Positions 17,554 through 26,653 are shown, numbered from the stretch's first letter. The stretch: 64,000 nucleotides of DNA from Flavobacterium sp. (GCF_027483985.1 NZ_JAIXTJ010000020.1:1-64000), one strand, 5' to 3'. Numbers and translations: made by a program. The notes: generated by a model from the sequence alone, not told the origin.

Positions 17554-18699
17554 CTATAAAATACTCTTGCGTTGTGCTTTCCACCATCGTTCAGGAAACT
17601 CTTGATTGCAAGCCGCTAAATAATCTTCGTGAGAACAAGGTAATAACGTATTCTTTTTTAGTTTATTGTGACTGTTTGTAAAAAATGGTATTTCAATCCA
17701 CCAACGTTCGGTTTTATTACTTTTATAAAACACAATATCCTCATCTTCAAATGGTACCGTATATTTAATATAGTTTTCTTTACTTCCAAACGGATACTCA
17801 TTTGATCGATAATGAATACCTTCAATAAAATACCAAATCACTTGCGAAATCAATACCGATTCTTGTCTAGTATTGTTATGATTAAAAATTCCTAAACAAG
17901 AAACTTTATCACTAATTCCAGCATATCTTGAAAGTGCACAAATTTCTTTTCCATTAAATCCGTTAGGTTGAAAATTTGTAAAATTTCCTGAATCTGATGA
18001 TTTTACAGAAGTCAAATCAATACTTACAATGTCAGCATCTCGAAAAACAGGTTCAGAGATGGAAATATTATTACAAACTTCACCTAAACGATAGGCATCA
18101 AAAAACAATTTTTCCATCAAATCAATTTCTTCTTGCGAATTGAAATAGGTTTGATACCCAACATTACTGTAATTAAAAAGATTATTAGGCTCATCAACAA
18201 TGACTTTAGATAAATAAGAATTGGCCGAAATGGATTCTTCTTGTTTTCCTAAATCAAATTTATTGTCAATCGCTACCAAATTGACCATTTGCTCTAAATC
18301 ATCATAACTTCGATATAAAGCATAAGTCAAATCTTGAGAACCACCGATCACAATAGGAATAACCTTGTTCATAATTAATTTTGCAACAACTTTTTTCAAT
18401 GCAAAATAGGTATCATCAAGAGATTCACCTGAATAAATATCACCTAAATCAGCAATAGACTTACTCCAATTTCCGGGAAATAATCCGTATAATTCTTTTC
18501 TGATGAATGATAAATTAACTTCAGAATTATCTTTACCTCGGTTTTCAAGAACTCCAATAATTGCAATATCAATTTTAGAAATATCTGGAAACTCGGCTTC
18601 TGTATGAAAAACAACCTTACTTGACAAATGCTGAGATGACAATTGTTTAATATCAATTATCAAATCATTATCTAAAGGCGTAAGAAAATCGAATTCCAT
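17554..18699 (-). CDS. Arginase/ureohydrolase-fold protein with degraded metal site
   Basis: 381 residues of the arginase/formimidoylglutamase fold. The motifs that hold the two Mn ions in active members are altered. GGDHS is replaced by GGSQD (Q122 where His is expected), DAHxD by D145-N-K-F-D149 (Lys at the His position), and the SxDxDxxDP motif near residue 230 reads SIDLTSVKSSD (Thr for the second Asp). About half of the six ligands are therefore missing, and ureohydrolase activity is doubtful despite the usual name for this group. The gene starts 3 nt after topA ends and precedes gldK on the same strand, so co-expression with topA is clear. Its role is unknown. Confidence 0.8.
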   Translation of the reverse strand: MEFDFLTPLDNDLIIDIKQLSSQHLSSKVVFHTEAEFPDISKIDIAIIGVLENRGKDNSEVNLSFIRKELYGLFPGNWSKSIADLGDIYSGESLDDTYFALKKVVAKLIMNKVIPIVIGGSQDLTYALYRSYDDLEQMVNLVAIDNKFDLGKQEESISANSYLSKVIVDEPNNLFNYSNVGYQTYFNSQEEIDLMEKLFFDAYRLGEVCNNISISEPVFRDADIVSIDLTSVKSSDSGNFTNFQPNGFNGKEICALSRYAGISDKVSCLGIFNHNNTRQESVLISQVIWYFIEGIHYRSNEYPFGSKENYIKYTVPFEDEDIVFYKSNKTERWWIEIPFFTNSHNKLKKNTLLPCSHEDYLAACNQEFPERWWKAQRKSIL

Positions 18700-18702
18700 T
18701 TA

Positions 18703-21219
18703 TTATTTCTTTTTTGTAGTTGCTTTTTTTGCTGGTGCTTTCTTAGCTGCTGGTTTTTTGGCAGGCGCTTTTTTAGCAGGAGTTTTCTTAGCAATCATCT
18801 CCTGAACTTCTTCTAATGTTAATTTTGAAGCATCAACATCTTTACTTAATTCAATTTTGATTTTACCTTTGGTAATTTCGCTTCTTCCCCAACGAGCCTT
18901 CTGAACCAAAATTCCTTCAGCTTCCCAATTGTGGATTACTTTATCGATATTTTTTTGAAGTTTATCTTCAATTAATTCCTCAATGTCTTGTTGCGATAAA
19001 TTATCAAAATTATATTTTTTAGAAACGTTGATGAAAATTCCATCCCACTTAATAAATGGACCAAATCTTCCTGTGCCTTTTTGAACACCTTCGCCTTTAT
19101 AAACGGCTATTGGCGCATCAGCTTGTGTTTTTTCATCGATTAAAACCTTTGCTCTTTCTAAATCTACATCTAATGGTTCTTCACCTTTTGGAAGTGAAAC
19201 AAATACTTTTCCGAAACGTACAAATGGTCCGAAACGTCCTAAACTTACCTCTACTTCTTCGCCTTTGTATGTTCCTAATGCTTTAGGCAATAAAAATAAA
19301 TTCAGTGCTTCTTCAAGAGTAATCGTACCGATATTTTGTTCTGGACGCAAACTTGCAAATTTTTTCTCTTCATCTTCACTATCACCAATTTGCGCCATTG
19401 CACCAAATTTTCCTAAACGTACCAAAACTGTTTTTCCTGATTCTGGATGTTTTCCTAAAATTCTTTCACCACTTTCTCTATCGGCGTTGGCCTCAACATC
19501 TTTTACATTGGGATGGAATTTATCATAAAACTCCTGCATCATTTTGGTCCAATTGATATTTCCTTCTGCGATTTCGTCAAAATCTTGTTCGACTTTTGCA
19601 GTGAAATTATAATCTAAAATGGCATCAAAGTTTTTAACCAAGAAATCGGTTACAATATTTCCGATATCGGTTGGAACTAATTTTCCTTTATCAGAACCTG
19701 TATTTTCTTTTTGAATTACATCCGATACTTTTCCTGATTGCAATGTTAACTGCGTATATTTTCGCTCTTGACCTTCAAGCGTTCCTTTTTCTACATAACT
19801 TCTATTGATGATTGTAGAAATTGTTGGCGCATAAGTTGACGGACGACCAATACCAAGCTCTTCCAATTTTTTAACTAAAGATGCTTCTGTATAACGACTT
19901 GGCGGACGAGAATAGCGTTCTGTAGCCGTGATGTAATTATTGCTCAGTTTCTCATTGACTTTCATTGCTGGCAACATTCCTTCTTGTTCTTCTTCATCTT
20001 CATCATTCCCTTCAAGGTAAACTTTCAAGAATCCTTCAAATTTGATCACTTCTCCTGAAGCAGTAAAAACTTCGGAATGATTGTTTGCCTCAATTTTTAC
20101 ATTGGTTCTTTCCAACTCGGCATCACTCATTTGAGAAGCCAATGTTCTTTTCCAAATTAAATCATACAAACGTGCTTGATCTCTATCAATATTTACAGTA
20201 TGACGCGACATATCCGTTGGACGAATTGCCTCGTGTGCTTCTTGTGCGCCTTTGCTTTTATTGGTGAATGTTCTCGGTTTTGAAAACTCTTTTCCATAAG
20301 AACGAATGATTTCTGCTTGTGCCGCTTCCATCGCTTCTTTAGAAAGATTAACCGAATCCGTTCTCATATAAGTAATCAATCCGGCTTCGTATAAACGCTG
20401 AGCTAATTGCATTGTGATTCCAACTGGAAGATATAATTTACGAGCTGCTTCTTGTTGAAGTGTTGAAGTTGTAAATGGACCTGTTGGAGATTTTTTAGTA
20501 GGTTTTGTTTCTAAATCGCCTACTTTATAATTAGAACCGATATTTTTATTTAAAAAATCTTCGGCTTCTTTTTTAGTATTAAAATTCTTTGGAAGTTTGG
20601 CTTTAAAAGCTCTTCCGGCTTCGTTTACGAATTCTGCTACAACAGAATAACTTGCTACTGGTTTGAAATTCTGAATTTCTCGTTCACGTTCTACAATTAA
20701 TCTTACCGAAACTGATTGAACACGTCCAGCAGATAATCCACCTTTAATTTTACGCCATAAAACTGGCGATAATTCGTAACCTACTAATCTGTCTAAAACT
20801 CTACGAGCTTGTTGAGCATTTACTAAATTATAATCAATTTCTCTCGGATTATCGATAGCTTTTAGGATAGCATTTTTTGTGATTTCGTGAAAAACAATTC
20901 TTTTGGTTTTGTTTTTATCTAATTTTAGTTCTTCCGCAAGATGCCAAGAAATTGCTTCTCCTTCGCGGTCTTCATCGGAAGCTAACCAAACCATATCGGC
21001 ATTTTTGGCTAAACCTCTTAGTTTTGTTACCAATGCTTTTTTATCGGCTGAAACTTCATACTTTGGCTTGAATCCGTTTTCGACATCTACTCCTATTTCT
21101 TTGGAAGGCAAATCGGCAATATGACCATAACTTGACTCGACTTGATAGTCGGTACCAAGAAATTTTTCGATCGTTTTTGCTTTTGCTGGTGACTCTACTA
21201 TAACTAAATTCTTTGCCAT
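18703..21219 (-). CDS. topA: DNA topoisomerase I
   Basis: 838 residues. An N-terminal Toprim domain (LVIVESPAKAKTIEKFLG, with SDEDREGEAISWH) and the type IA core with active-site Tyr in GLITYMRTDSVNLS (about residue 283) are both present. The usual zinc fingers are replaced by several C-terminal repeats of the LGRFGPFVRFGKVF and GTGRFGPFIKWDG kind, and the end is a Lys/Ala/Pro-rich tail likely to bind DNA. It relaxes negative supercoils. A predicted -7 element lies just upstream. Confidence 0.98.
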   Translation of the reverse strand: MAKNLVIVESPAKAKTIEKFLGTDYQVESSYGHIADLPSKEIGVDVENGFKPKYEVSADKKALVTKLRGLAKNADMVWLASDEDREGEAISWHLAEELKLDKNKTKRIVFHEITKNAILKAIDNPREIDYNLVNAQQARRVLDRLVGYELSPVLWRKIKGGLSAGRVQSVSVRLIVEREREIQNFKPVASYSVVAEFVNEAGRAFKAKLPKNFNTKKEAEDFLNKNIGSNYKVGDLETKPTKKSPTGPFTTSTLQQEAARKLYLPVGITMQLAQRLYEAGLITYMRTDSVNLSKEAMEAAQAEIIRSYGKEFSKPRTFTNKSKGAQEAHEAIRPTDMSRHTVNIDRDQARLYDLIWKRTLASQMSDAELERTNVKIEANNHSEVFTASGEVIKFEGFLKVYLEGNDEDEEEQEGMLPAMKVNEKLSNNYITATERYSRPPSRYTEASLVKKLEELGIGRPSTYAPTISTIINRSYVEKGTLEGQERKYTQLTLQSGKVSDVIQKENTGSDKGKLVPTDIGNIVTDFLVKNFDAILDYNFTAKVEQDFDEIAEGNINWTKMMQEFYDKFHPNVKDVEANADRESGERILGKHPESGKTVLVRLGKFGAMAQIGDSEDEEKKFASLRPEQNIGTITLEEALNLFLLPKALGTYKGEEVEVSLGRFGPFVRFGKVFVSLPKGEEPLDVDLERAKVLIDEKTQADAPIAVYKGEGVQKGTGRFGPFIKWDGIFINVSKKYNFDNLSQQDIEELIEDKLQKNIDKVIHNWEAEGILVQKARWGRSEITKGKIKIELSKDVDASKLTLEEVQEMIAKKTPAKKAPAKKPAAKKAPAKKATTKKK

Positions 21220-21239
21220 TATGTATTTTATTTGTTCGG

Positions 21240-21247
21240 CAAAAGTA
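21240..21247 (-). promoter_or_regulatory. Predicted -7 element of topA
   Basis: On the minus strand TACTTTTG matches TAnnTTTG. Transcription would start near 21233, about 14 nt before the topA ATG. No clear -33 element. Confidence 0.45.
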
Positions 21248-21318
21248 TAGGTTTTTTTTAAATTTTTGGTTTTTGATATGATTTTTAAAAATTACACATA
21301 TAAAAATAGAAATAAATT

Positions 21319-21425
21319 TAGCCCTGAATGGAATGGAAATCCTTTTCATTTTTTCTTAAAAAATGAAAAGATTGCAAAGGAATGCAGGAATATGGATTGC
21401 TGAAAATTCCCTAACCAATCGCTAC
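21319..21425 (+). repeat. TAGCCCTGA structured intergenic element, copy B
   Basis: The 5' end is TAGCCCTGAATGGAATGG. A perfect 13-bp stem (CTTTTCATTTTTT at 21342-21354 with 21358-21370) has a 3-nt loop. It is followed by AATGCAGGAATATGGATTGC and a 3' end ...CGCTAC. The ends match copy C closely while the hairpin sequence is different. It lies between divergent topA and miaB. Confidence 0.8.
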
Positions 21426-21458
21426 TTAATAAAAGAATGTTAAACATTGTCTGCCATC

Positions 21459-21490
21459 TTGTCAGATTTTGTAATTTAGTATTATCTTTG
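21459..21490 (+). promoter_or_regulatory. Promoter of miaB
   Basis: -33-like TTG at 21459-21461, a 21-nt gap, and -7 TATCTTTG at 21483-21490. The ATG at 21518 is about 21 nt after the predicted transcription start. Confidence 0.55.
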
Positions 21491-21517
21491 TAGTCCGATT
21501 CAATCGAAGATTATTTT

Positions 21518-22966
21518 ATGGAAAAAGAAATTGATGAAAAAGTTCAAGGACAAAGTTTAGTTCTTGAGAATAAACCCGAAAACACAAAGAAACTTTATAT
21601 TGAAAGTTATGGTTGCGCTATGAATTTTTCTGATAGTGAAATTGTAGCTTCCATCTTGACAAATGAAGGTTATAATACTACTCAAATATTAGAAGAAGCC
21701 GATTTAGTTTTGGTAAATACGTGTTCTATTCGTGATAAAGCAGAGCAAACTGTTAGAAAACGTTTAGAAAAATACAATGCTGTAAAACGTGATATTAATC
21801 CCAAAATGAAAGTAGGTGTTTTGGGTTGTATGGCCGAACGATTGAAAGAACAATTTCTTGAACAAGAGAAAATTGTTGATATGGTTGTTGGTCCTGATGC
21901 ATACAAAGATTTGCCAAATTTACTTGCTGAAATTGAAGATGGACGAGATGCTATAAACGTAATTTTATCTAAAGAAGAAACGTATGGTGACATTTCGCCT
22001 GTGCGATTGAATTCTAATGGCGTTTCGGCGTTTGTTTCGATTACACGTGGTTGTGATAATATGTGTACGTTTTGCGTTGTGCCTTTTACTCGTGGTCGTG
22101 AAAGAAGTCGTGAACCGCAAAGTATTATGACAGAAATTCAGCAACTTTGGGATACAGGTTACAAAGAAATTACACTTTTAGGACAAAATGTAGACAGTTA
22201 CCTTTGGTATGGTGGCGGATTGAAAAAAGATTTTGATAAAGCAACCGAAATGCAACAAGCAACTGCTGTAAAATTTGAACAGTTGTTAGAAATGGTAGCA
22301 ATTGGTTTTCCTAAAATGCGTATTCGTTTTTCGACCTCAAATCCGCAGGATATGCACGAAGAAGTGCTTCACATTATTGCAAAATATCCAAATATTTGCA
22401 ACCACATTCATTTACCTGTTCAATCGGGAAGCAATAGAATATTAAAAGAAATGAATCGACTGCACACACGCGAAGAATACATGCATTTGATAGACAACAT
22501 CAAATCAATAATTCCGAATGTTTGCATTACACAGGATATGATTGCAGGTTTTCCTACCGAAACTGAAGAAGATCATCAAGATACTTTATCGTTAATGGAC
22601 TATGTAAAATATAGTTTTGGCTATATGTATTCTTATTCAGAACGACCAGGAACTTTGGCTGGAAGAAAAATGGAAGACGATGTTCCTGAAGAAACTAAAG
22701 CGAGACGATTACAAGAAATTGTTGATTTGCAAAGAAGTCACAGCGCCTTTAGAACACAAGAGTTTTTAGGTCAAACGGTTGAAGTTTTGGTTGAAAAAAC
22801 CTCTAAAAAATCAGAAAATGATTTGTCAGGAAGAAATTCACAAAGTATTACCGTTGTTTTTCCTAAGGAACATTATAAAATTGGTGATTTCGTAAATGTA
22901 AAAATCACGAATTGCACAAGCGGAACATTGATTGGTGAAGCAGTTGGATATAGTGAGATGAATTAA
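21518..22966 (+). CDS. miaB: tRNA-2-methylthio-N6-dimethylallyladenosine synthase MiaB
   Basis: 482 residues. The N-terminal MTTase domain has Cys in YGCAMN (C33), NTCSIRD and VLGCMAE. The radical-SAM domain has the CxxxCxxC cluster C179-C183-C186 ([17 protein letters not shown]). A C-terminal TRAM domain follows (about 410-480). It thiomethylates A37 of tRNAs that read UNN codons, using two 4Fe-4S clusters and SAM. All cluster ligands are present. It is followed by the AAA+ activator gene after a 78-nt spacer made of phased repeats. Confidence 0.98.
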   Translation: MEKEIDEKVQGQSLVLENKPENTKKLYIESYGCAMNFSDSEIVASILTNEGYNTTQILEEADLVLVNTCSIRDKAEQTVRKRLEKYNAVKRDINPKMKVGVLGCMAERLKEQFLEQEKIVDMVVGPDAYKDLPNLLAEIEDGRDAINVILSKEETYGDISPVRLNSNGVSAFVSITRGCDNMCTFCVVPFTRGRERSREPQSIMTEIQQLWDTGYKEITLLGQNVDSYLWYGGGLKKDFDKATEMQQATAVKFEQLLEMVAIGFPKMRIRFSTSNPQDMHEEVLHIIAKYPNICNHIHLPVQSGSNRILKEMNRLHTREEYMHLIDNIKSIIPNVCITQDMIAGFPTETEEDHQDTLSLMDYVKYSFGYMYSYSERPGTLAGRKMEDDVPEETKARRLQEIVDLQRSHSAFRTQEFLGQTVEVLVEKTSKKSENDLSGRNSQSITVVFPKEHYKIGDFVNVKITNCTSGTLIGEAVGYSEMN

Positions 22967-22971
22967 AATTG

Positions 22972-23036
22972 GTTTCAAGTGTAAGGTTTCAAGTTCTTCA
23001 AACAACTTTAAACCCTAAACTTTTAAACTTTTAAAC
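22972..23036. repeat. Phased 7-nt (then 8-nt) repeats between miaB and the activator gene
   Basis: Seven consecutive 7-nt units run from 22972, with GTTTCAA recurring exactly 14 nt apart and AAAC ending three units in phase. Two 8-nt units TTTTAAAC follow to 23036. The block fills almost all of the 78-nt spacer up to the ATG at 23045. Confidence 0.75.
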
Positions 23037-23044
23037 CTTTTCAA

Positions 23045-24307
23045 ATGGAAACAGTACAATCTATAAAACAGCGATTTGAAATTATTGGAAATGATCCAAA
23101 GCTCAATCGTGCAGTAGAAAAAGCTATTCAAGTTGCTCCTACAGATATTTCGGTATTGGTAGTTGGTGAAAGTGGCGTTGGTAAAGAAAGCATTCCTAAG
23201 ATAATACATTCGCTTTCGCACAGAAAGCACGGTAAATATATTGCTGTAAATTGTGGTGCCATTCCAGAAGGAACCATTGATAGTGAACTTTTTGGTCACG
23301 AAAAAGGATCGTTTACAGGCGCAAATAATGCTCGTGAAGGTTATTTTGAAGTAGCTGATGGCGGAACCATTTTTCTTGATGAAGTTGGAGAATTGCCTTT
23401 AACAACCCAAGTTCGCTTACTGCGTGTTTTAGAAAATGGTGAGTTTATTAAAGTTGGTTCATCACAAGTTCAAAAAACCAATGTAAGAATTGTGGCAGCG
23501 ACAAATGTAAATATGTTTGACGCCATCGAAAAAGGAAAATTTCGTGAAGATTTATATTATCGTTTGAGTACGGTTGAAATTGGATTACCTGCCTTGCGCG
23601 AAAGAAAAGACGATATTCATTTGTTGTTTAGAAAATTTGCTTCTGATTTTGCTCATAAATATAAAATGCCGGCCATAAAACTTGACGATGATGCTGTAAA
23701 GTATTTACTAAATTATCGTTGGGGCGGAAATATTCGTCAATTGCGAAATTCTGCTGAACAAATATCGGTTTTAGAGACTAAAAGAGAAATTTCACTTCAA
23801 ACCTTAATTTCTTATTTACCACAAGACGGTACAAGTTTGCCAAGTGTCATTGGTGGAAAAAAATCAGATACCGATTTTTCTACAGAACGTGATATTTTGT
23901 ACAAAGTCCTTTTTGATATGAAAAGTGATTTAAATGATTTAAAGAAATTGACTTTAGAATTGATGAAAAATGGAGCCAAAGTGCAAGACATAAATCCAAA
24001 TTTAATTCAAAAAGTTTATGGTAAATCAGATGAAGAAACGTTCTTTGAAGAACAACCTCACAACGCCGTTATTCCAAAAAACGAAGTTGTAGAACAAGAA
24101 GAATTTGAGGATGAGGATGAAGACGATAACAATTACTTATTTGCTGAAACCGTTGAAGAGGAAGAAGTTTTAAAATTAGAACAAAAAGAAATCGAACTCA
24201 TCAAAAAATCTTTGGAAAAAAACAAAGGAAAAAGAAAAGCAGCTGCAGATGAACTTGGAATTTCTGAACGAACGCTTTATAGAAAAATTAAGCAATATGA
24301 TTTGTAA
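23045..24307 (+). CDS. Sigma-54-type AAA+ transcription activator without a sensor domain
   Basis: 420 residues. It starts almost directly with the AAA+ domain (about 14-250): Walker A GESGVGKES (41-49), the sigma-54 contact loop as GSFTGA (88-93), Walker B GGTIFLDE (106-113) and the arginine-finger region NVNMFDAIEKGKFREDLYYRL. A long acidic linker (about 335-375, rich in Glu/Asp) leads to a Fis-type helix-turn-helix (about 380-418, AAADELGISERTLYRKIKQY). There is no receiver, GAF or PAS domain at the N-terminus, so control must come from level, the acidic linker or a partner. Conserved-looking neighbours are envelope and secretion genes (lptE, secG). Confidence 0.92.
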   Translation: METVQSIKQRFEIIGNDPKLNRAVEKAIQVAPTDISVLVVGESGVGKESIPKIIHSLSHRKHGKYIAVNCGAIPEGTIDSELFGHEKGSFTGANNAREGYFEVADGGTIFLDEVGELPLTTQVRLLRVLENGEFIKVGSSQVQKTNVRIVAATNVNMFDAIEKGKFREDLYYRLSTVEIGLPALRERKDDIHLLFRKFASDFAHKYKMPAIKLDDDAVKYLLNYRWGGNIRQLRNSAEQISVLETKREISLQTLISYLPQDGTSLPSVIGGKKSDTDFSTERDILYKVLFDMKSDLNDLKKLTLELMKNGAKVQDINPNLIQKVYGKSDEETFFEEQPHNAVIPKNEVVEQEEFEDEDEDDNNYLFAETVEEEEVLKLEQKEIELIKKSLEKNKGKRKAAADELGISERTLYRKIKQYDL

Positions 24308-24348
24308 TCCATTATAATAGGATTAACAATTTATGAAATAAAAAAATA

Positions 24349-24356
24349 TATCTTTG
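24349..24356 (+). promoter_or_regulatory. Predicted -7 element of lptE
   Basis: TATCTTTG matches the consensus. The predicted start of transcription near 24363 sits just before the ATG at 24373, which supports this ATG over the TTG at 24367. Confidence 0.5.
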
Positions 24357-24372
24357 GCTTTTAAATTTGCAG

Positions 24373-24876
24373 ATGACAAAAATCAAATACATAGTAGTAC
24401 TACTTTTAGCGTTGACTCTAAACAGTTGCGGAACATATAATTTTACTGGTACTGGACCAATTGACGCAAAGACCGTTCAAGTAAATTATTTTCAAAATAA
24501 TGCACCACTTATTGAACCAGGTATTGAACGAACATTTACGATCAAACTACAGGAAATATTACAGAATCAAACTAATTTAAATCTAACCAATACCGCAGGT
24601 GATTTACTTTATGAAGGTGAAATAACACAATACAACATTACACCGATGACTGCCACTGCCGACCAAAAAGCGGCACAAAGTAGATTATCAATTACAGTAA
24701 ATGTAAGATTTGTAAATAAAAATAAAGAGGACGACAATTTTGAAAAAACATTCTCCTTTTTTAGAGATTTTGAAGCTAATGAAAATCCAACAGGATCGGT
24801 TTTAAATTCTTACATCGATGAAATTTTCACTCGAATAACACAAGACATATTTAATGAATCTTTAGCCAAATGGTAA
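24373..24876 (+). CDS. lptE: LPS-assembly lipoprotein LptE
   Basis: 167 residues from the ATG at 24373. The lipoprotein signal has lipobox LNSC with C19. The mature part begins GTYNFTGTGPIDAKTVQV, the usual start of Bacteroidota LptE (LptE family, formerly LptE/RlpB-like), and is about the usual length. LptE plugs the LptD barrel and helps place LPS in the outer membrane. It is the first gene of a possible unit with the TPR-like gene and secG. Confidence 0.9.
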   Translation: MTKIKYIVVLLLALTLNSCGTYNFTGTGPIDAKTVQVNYFQNNAPLIEPGIERTFTIKLQEILQNQTNLNLTNTAGDLLYEGEITQYNITPMTATADQKAAQSRLSITVNVRFVNKNKEDDNFEKTFSFFRDFEANENPTGSVLNSYIDEIFTRITQDIFNESLAKW

Positions 24877-24936
24877 ATTATAGTCGTCAGAAATCAGTCG
24901 CAAGTATTAGTTAAATCAATCACTTTACAAGCACCA

Positions 24937-24964
24937 ACTGAAAACTGAAAACTGAAAACTGAAA
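24937..24964. repeat. Four tandem ACTGAAA units before the TTG start of the TPR-like gene
   Basis: ACTGAAA is repeated four times with no change, ending 4 nt before the TTG start codon at 24969. The repeat therefore occupies the ribosome-binding region. Weaker 7-nt units extend upstream to about 24881. Confidence 0.85.
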
Positions 24965-24968
24965 AATT

Positions 24969-25769
24969 TTGAACTTAACTGATTATACTTATCTAATTAA
25001 TAAACCTGATGCCATCAATGAGCGTCACAATAATGCATTAGAAAAAATCATAGAAGAATTTCCTTATTTTCAAAGCGCTCGAGTTTTACGATTAAAACAC
25101 TTGTATAATGAAGATAGTTTTAAATATAATTATGCCTTAAAAGTTGCTGCGGCATTTACCACTGATAGAAGTATTTTATTTGATTTTATCACTTCAGAAA
25201 ATTTTGTAACGGTTCAAAATGGTTTGTATGACCAAAAAATAGCAGAACTACTAAACATTGATGTTGTTGGTAGCGAAATTGTTGAGTATACCATTACAGC
25301 CGAAACAAACAATACTCTTGAAAATTCAATCCTTTCTTCAATTGCTCAGGCAACTCCAGTGAATGAAAGTATCGAGGAAAAACTCGAAATAGGAAAACCG
25401 TTAGAATTTACAAAAAATGAAAAACATTCTTTTCAAGAGTGGTTACAAATTTCAAGATTAAAACCAATTGAACGAAAAGAAACTCCTACAGAAACCGAAC
25501 TTGCAAGAAAGAAAAAATTAGATTTAATAGATAAGTTCATTGAATCCAATCCGAAAATTCCACCAATAAATAAAGATGGATCAACGATTATTACTACCGC
25601 AGTAACAGAAGACAAATCCTATTTAATGACTGAAACTTTAGCGAAAGTTTATTTAGAACAAAAGAAATATTCAAAAGCAATTCAAGCATATGAAATATTA
25701 ATTTTGAAATATCCAGAAAAAAGTAGTTTCTTTGCAGACCGAATTTCGGATATTAAGAATTTACAATAA
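24969..25769 (+). CDS. Conserved hypothetical protein with C-terminal TPR-like repeat
   Basis: 266 residues starting at TTG. No ATG or GTG is suitably placed, and the MNLTDYTYLINKP start is the expected one. The N-terminal half is helical (EKIIEEFPYFQSARVLRLKHLY). The middle is low complexity, and the last 45 residues (TLAKVYLEQKKYSKAIQAYEILILKYPEK) form one to two TPR units. No signal peptide. It sits between lptE and secG; it may scaffold protein contacts. Function unknown. Confidence 0.8.
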   Translation: MNLTDYTYLINKPDAINERHNNALEKIIEEFPYFQSARVLRLKHLYNEDSFKYNYALKVAAAFTTDRSILFDFITSENFVTVQNGLYDQKIAELLNIDVVGSEIVEYTITAETNNTLENSILSSIAQATPVNESIEEKLEIGKPLEFTKNEKHSFQEWLQISRLKPIERKETPTETELARKKKLDLIDKFIESNPKIPPINKDGSTIITTAVTEDKSYLMTETLAKVYLEQKKYSKAIQAYEILILKYPEKSSFFADRISDIKNLQ

Positions 25770-25787
25770 AACAATAATAGTTAAGCA

Positions 25788-26165
25788 ATGAGCACATTTA
25801 CAATTTTTTTAGTATTAATAACAATCGTTTGTTTCTTATTAATCGTAGTAATTATGGTACAAAACCCTAAAGGTGGCGGTTTATCTTCTTCAATAGGTGG
25901 ATCTCAACAATTAGGTGGTGTACAAAAAACAACAGACTTTTTAGATAAAAGCACATGGGTTTTGGCAGGATCATTAATAACATTAATCTTATTATCTAGT
26001 TTAAGTTTCTCAGGAAGCTTAAGTGACAACAAAAGTTTAATTGAGCCAGTAACTCCTCAAACAGAAACAACAAAATCTGATAAAGCAGCTACTCCTGCAG
26101 CCGGAAGTTCAACTACAACCGCTACTAAACCAGCAGCTACTCCTGCAACTCCAGAAAAAAACTAA
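25788..26165 (+). CDS. secG: Preprotein translocase subunit SecG
   Basis: 125 residues. Two membrane helices (about 4-24 and 55-77) flank the family signature VQNPKGGGLSSSIGGSQQLGGVQKTTDFLDKSTW. A C-terminal Ala/Thr/Pro-rich tail of about 45 residues is typical for the phylum. SecG aids SecYE-SecA transport across the inner membrane. It starts 18 nt after the TPR-like gene and ends at a terminator. Confidence 0.95.
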   Translation: MSTFTIFLVLITIVCFLLIVVIMVQNPKGGGLSSSIGGSQQLGGVQKTTDFLDKSTWVLAGSLITLILLSSLSFSGSLSDNKSLIEPVTPQTETTKSDKAATPAAGSSTTTATKPAATPATPEKN

Positions 26166-26184
26166 GAATTTCAAATTCATAAAC

Positions 26185-26215
26185 AAAGTCTCGATTCGTT
26201 CGGGACTTTTTTTTT
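26185..26215 (+). terminator. Terminator of secG
   Basis: 10-bp stem AAAGTCTCGA / TCGGGACTTT with one T-G wobble, loop of 5 nt, then nine T. Confidence 0.88.
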
Positions 26216-26280
26216 ATAAAAATTTGACTTGTCTTTTCCTCCAAATCTGCCAGCATTCGCGATACAATATATAAGATTAG

Positions 26281-26377
26281 CTATATTCGCTGAAAAATTG
26301 TCAGTTTTATTCGAATGGCATAATTTCTGACTACTATGTGATAACATAAAATTTAATTAAACATAAATATAAAAATC
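26281..26377 (+). promoter_or_regulatory. groES upstream control region (no CIRCE element)
   Basis: The 160-nt region between the secG terminator and groES has no TAnnTTTG match and no CIRCE inverted repeat. It has GTCAG (26300-26304) facing CTGAC (26327-26331) around TGGCATAA (26316-26323). TGGCAT resembles the -24 half of a sigma-54 promoter, but the -12 half fits poorly (CTGA where TTGC is expected). The actual promoter is unresolved. Confidence 0.3.
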
Positions 26378-26653
26378 ATGGCATTAAACATTAAACCGCT
26401 TTCAGACCGCGTAATTGTGGAACCAGCAGCTGCCGAAACACAAACAGCTTCTGGAATTATTATTCCCGATACAGCAAAAGAAAAACCTCAAAAAGGTACT
26501 GTTGTTGCTGTAGGAAATGGTAAAAAAGACGAACCAATGACCGTAGCAATTGGTGACACAGTTCTTTATGGCAAGTATGCCGGAACCGATTTAAAACTTG
26601 ATGGTAAAGATTATTTAATAATGAGAGAAGACGATATTCTTGCCATTATTTAA
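26378..26653 (+). CDS. groES: Co-chaperonin GroES
   Basis: 91 residues, the normal length. It starts [18 protein letters not shown], holds the mobile loop region [18 protein letters not shown] that docks on GroEL, and ends [13 protein letters not shown]. It caps the GroEL ring during ATP-driven folding. The 51-nt gap to groEL has no terminator, so the two form an operon. Confidence 0.99.
   Translation: MALNIKPLSDRVIVEPAAAETQTASGIIIPDTAKEKPQKGTVVAVGNGKKDEPMTVAIGDTVLYGKYAGTDLKLDGKDYLIMREDDILAII

Noticed and set aside
17532..17555. Terminator after the arginase-like gene (AGATTTTA / TAAAATCT)
   Set aside because: All A-T stem except one pair, overlapping the stop codon; too weak to claim.
21056..21349. 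97-residue frame over the topA start
   Set aside because: Out of frame with topA and running into the TAGCCCTGA element.
26166..26377. CIRCE heat-shock operator before groES
   Set aside because: No TTAGCACTC-N9-GAGTGCTAA match.
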